From Acidobacteriota bacterium (GTDB lineage Bacteria; Acidobacteriota; Polarisedimenticolia; Gp22-AA2): a DNA stretch of 9,477 nucleotides. A program made the position numbers and the translations under genes. The stretch is from contig JACOUZ010000241.1 of assembly GCA_016177515.1 (NCBI GenBank), positions 1 through 9,477 on the forward strand. The letters are read 5' to 3'. Within the stretch, counting starts at the first letter, position 1. The number at the start of each line of letters is the position of its first letter. The notes beneath the pieces are model-generated. The model ran no database searches and was not told the DNA's origin. It was given only the letters and a program-made list of their open reading frames with translations. Positions 6,946 through 9,477 of this stretch are shown here, one piece after another.

Positions 6946-9477
6946 TTACGGACAGACCATGGGTGCCACGATGATCGTGCCGTTGCTCTTCTTCCCCAGG
7001 GCGTCCAGCGCCCCGGTAGCGACGGCGCTGTGCCCGACCAGGTAGTAGAAGCCCTGGCCCGTGGCCGGGACGGCGCCGTCCAGGACCGAGACCGTCGTAC
7101 CCAGGGCCTGCTGCGGCACGTCCGGACGCAGGCAGGCGAGCGTGGCGTACGCCGGGTCGCCGCCTCCCGGCGCCGCGGTCGTGATCGTGCCTCTGAACAC
7201 GTCGTAGCCGATGACCGACGTCGGCTGCGGCCGGGCGGGCCAGGCCAGGGACGCGGCCCCCGCGCTGCCGTGCGTGAGAGAAACAAAGATGTCCGCCCCG
7301 TCGCCGGAATAGACGCTCGCCATCGACGACACGCCCACAGTACCGGTGCACTGGAAGTCGGCGCTGCAGCGCACCAGGAGCTGGTAGCCGGCATCGACCA
7401 GTGGCGCGTCGATGAAGGCGTTGTTGGTCGTCCAGTCCTGCACCACCTGGCCGTCCCTGAGGAAGCGGAACTGCGCCACCCCGCCGACGCACCCGCCAGG
7501 CAGGGACGAAGCGGAGGCGTCGAGCGTCAGGCGCTCGCCGCGCTCGTAAATCCCGTCGGCGTTGGCGTCGCGGATGACCAGAGCCGCCGTCGTGCCGTGA
7601 TCCCCGACGCTCGAATCGCAGGTGATCGGGCAGGCGCCGGACTGCGGTGGCTTGGTGTCCGGCGACGGCGTGACCTGGCTCACCAGGGCGCCGGTCAGGC
7701 GGATGTCGTCCACCCACCAGCCGTCGTCATCCAGCTGGTTGTCCCACGTGCCGCCTTCCTGCTCGTAGGACTGGGCCGTGGCGCTGAATTCCCAGGACTG
7801 GGCGATCCAGCGGATCTTGACCCGCTGGCCCAGGTACGGCGACAGGTCGAACTTCGTCTGGACCCAGTTGCCGGTCCCCTGGCTGCCGGCCTGCCCGGGG
7901 CCGGCGCATTCCTTCGTCGTCGTCTGGTCCCACTGCCAGCCGCAGTTCGACCAGATCCCGAGCGGCCAGCACAAAGTCTCGTGCACGCCGCGGGGGGCCG
8001 GCGGCGCCGTGCCGGTGTCGGTCGGCGTCAGCTGGCAATAGGTCAGGGTCGTGCCGAAGTCGCTCCAGACCTGCGGGATGTGATCGTAGGTGTTCTCGAA
8101 CGGCACCAGTTTGTCCCAGAAGCCGAACGCATCGGTGGCGGGGTCGGGGTTCTGGTCCACCTGGATCTGCACGTCGCCGTAGTCGAAGGCGTTGAAGGGT
8201 TTCGTATTGACCCCCGAGTCGTTGCTCATCATGCTGGCGATGTGGAAGAACGACAGGACCAGATCGCCGGGGTCCGTGAACAGCGCCAGGTTGATCGGAT
8301 TGGTCGAGAACGCCGCCAGCTGCCGGAATTTCACGGTGTCGCCGTCGAGGCGGCTTGCGGTGTTGAAGTGGTAGCCCCAGTGCAGGGAATTGTTGCCGTT
8401 GTAAGCCAGGCGGCCGTCCGTCGGCGTGATGTGGCCGGCGCCGTTGGGGCAGGTGCCTTGAGGGCAGTGGATGTGCCAGTCCATCTCGTTGTCGGGATCG
8501 ATGATGCAGCCGGGATCGGCCGGAGGCACGATGAACCCGCCGCAGCCGATGCCGGCCAGGCCGCCGATGCCCCCCTGCGTGGTGCGCACCGTCACGCCGA
8601 TCGTGTCGTTGAGGACGTTCAGCGTGCCGTGCGGCTGGTCGGCGATCGTGATCATCCCGTCGCCGTCCAGGTCGGTGTCGAAGTTTTCGACCAGGAGGCC
8701 GTCGTCTCCCGTCCCGAAGAAACCGTCCGGGCCGGGGACCTTGACCTGCGCCGTCCCGGGCGGAATGTCGAGATCGGCCAGAAGCCGCACCGCCACCTGG
8801 CTCGCCGTCCCCAGCGATTCGGCCGAGGTCAGGGTGAGCTGCAGGTCGAGCGTCGCCGGGTTCGACCCCGAGACGGTCTGGAGCGTCGGCCGGGTGACCA
8901 GCTCGAAGTAGTCCCCGGTGTCGTCGGCCGTGCCGGCGATCTGGTCCGGGCCGGAGGACCCGAGAACCAGCGTCTCGCCCGCCCGGAACAGCGCCCGGAA
9001 GATGCTCGGCCGGGTGATGCAGGCGATGTCGGCATCGCCGCTGTTCAGGTTCAGGTTGACGTTGGTCAGGTCGAACGTCCCGGCGTTCTGCAGGGTGAGA
9101 TAGATGCGCGCCGTCTCGCCGCTGTCCGGGAAGATGTCGCGGTCGCCGTCCACGTCCCCCGCGGAAGCGGCCTTGACGATCAGGCGCGCCAGCGGCAGGG
9201 CGCGGCAGGCGCCGGCCAGGTTGTAGCTCAGGACGTCGTCCGGAACGCCGGTGTTGTCGTCGTCCCACGAGCCGACCGGGTCGCAGGCGTCCCCCAGCCC
9301 GTCCGAATCGGAGTCCCGCTGGCGGTTGGTGCCCACGATCGCGGCCGGGTTGTAGGTGTTGGGACAGTTGTCCAACGAGTCGGGCACCTTGTCCACGTCA
9401 CCGTCGTCGTTGATCGTCGAGCAGTTGCCGGCGTTGACGATCCCGGTCCGGACGCAGACTTCCTGGGTGATATCCAC
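6946..9477 (-). CDS. Large secreted multidomain protein with TSP3-like calcium loops, N-terminus cut
   Basis: The C-terminal 843 residues of an extracellular protein; the frame is open to the window edge, so the real start lies beyond it. Numbering is from the first complete codon. Residues 24-66 are thrombospondin type 3-like (DNCPNTYNP, then DSDSDGLGDACD), a calcium-binding motif. At about 105-150 a DGDRDIFPDSGETARIYLTLQN segment resembles the NGDG-x-x-PGE repeats of adhesin-like beta-sandwich domains. A second copy lies near 631-650 (DANADGIYERGERLTL). Two GPD...GT.DD motifs and a DTDLDGDGMITIADQ loop (near 268) are further likely calcium sites. Residues about 325-600 look like a jelly-roll domain with a disulfide-rich loop, ending KFDLSPYLGQRVKIRWIAQS and then GWWVDDIRLTG, as in M6-peptidase accessory domains. 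Residues about 731-833 are fibronectin III-like (IGYDVFRGT ... FYYLVGHS). The protein ends in VCP. No catalytic motif is visible; adhesin, enzyme accessory region or sheath protein are all possible. Confidence 0.85.
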   Translation of the reverse strand: MDITQEVCVRTGIVNAGNCSTINDDGDVDKVPDSLDNCPNTYNPAAIVGTNRQRDSDSDGLGDACDPVGSWDDDNTGVPDDVLSYNLAGACRALPLARLIVKAASAGDVDGDRDIFPDSGETARIYLTLQNAGTFDLTNVNLNLNSGDADIACITRPSIFRALFRAGETLVLGSSGPDQIAGTADDTGDYFELVTRPTLQTVSGSNPATLDLQLTLTSAESLGTASQVAVRLLADLDIPPGTAQVKVPGPDGFFGTGDDGLLVENFDTDLDGDGMITIADQPHGTLNVLNDTIGVTVRTTQGGIGGLAGIGCGGFIVPPADPGCIIDPDNEMDWHIHCPQGTCPNGAGHITPTDGRLAYNGNNSLHWGYHFNTASRLDGDTVKFRQLAAFSTNPINLALFTDPGDLVLSFFHIASMMSNDSGVNTKPFNAFDYGDVQIQVDQNPDPATDAFGFWDKLVPFENTYDHIPQVWSDFGTTLTYCQLTPTDTGTAPPAPRGVHETLCWPLGIWSNCGWQWDQTTTKECAGPGQAGSQGTGNWVQTKFDLSPYLGQRVKIRWIAQSWEFSATAQSYEQEGGTWDNQLDDDGWWVDDIRLTGALVSQVTPSPDTKPPQSGACPITCDSSVGDHGTTAALVIRDANADGIYERGERLTLDASASSLPGGCVGGVAQFRFLRDGQVVQDWTTNNAFIDAPLVDAGYQLLVRCSADFQCTGTVGVSSMASVYSGDGADIFVSLTHGSAGAASLAWPARPQPTSVIGYDVFRGTITTAAPGGGDPAYATLACLRPDVPQQALGTTVSVLDGAVPATGQGFYYLVGHSAVATGALDALGKKSNGTIIVAPMVCP

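Overview
This GC-rich window carries six protein-coding genes, all on the minus strand, two of them cut by the window edges. It looks like a chromosomal segment of a free-living Gram-negative-type bacterium. The evidence is a TolC-family outer-membrane channel, a lipoprotein signal, and a large secreted protein with calcium-loop repeats. Base composition and gene content (separate methylmalonyl-CoA mutase large subunit, thrombospondin-3-like secreted protein, sulfatase-fold lipoprotein) would suit Acidobacteriota or a related environmental lineage. That assignment is a weak inference because no marker gene is present.

In transcription order (right to left) the layout is as follows. (1) 9477-6946: the C-terminal 843 residues of a large secreted multidomain protein of unknown function, followed by a strong intrinsic terminator at 6861-6891. 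(2) 6842-5157: the catalytic subunit of a cobalamin-dependent acyl-CoA mutase, with methylmalonyl-CoA-type active-site residues but no B12-binding domain. (3) 5083-4013 and 4016-2985: OppD-like and OppF-like ABC ATPases joined by a 4-base ATGA overlap. No permease or binding-protein gene lies nearby. (4) A 190-base gap with a candidate promoter and a 9-bp hairpin. (5) 2794-974: a TolC-family outer-membrane protein, overlapping by ATGA with (6) 977-1, a lipoprotein of the sulfatase / alkaline-phosphatase superfamily that runs off the window.

There are two likely transcription units. One holds the mutase and the two ATPases, with a 73-base gap and then an overlap. The other holds the TolC-like protein and the sulfatase-fold lipoprotein, a translationally coupled envelope pair. 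I see no mobile element, CRISPR array, tRNA or rRNA. The window is mostly ordinary. The points most worth checking are the threonine in place of the sulfatase catalytic cysteine, the TolC/sulfatase coupling, the orphan ATPase pair beside a mutase, and the terminator directly in front of the mutase start.
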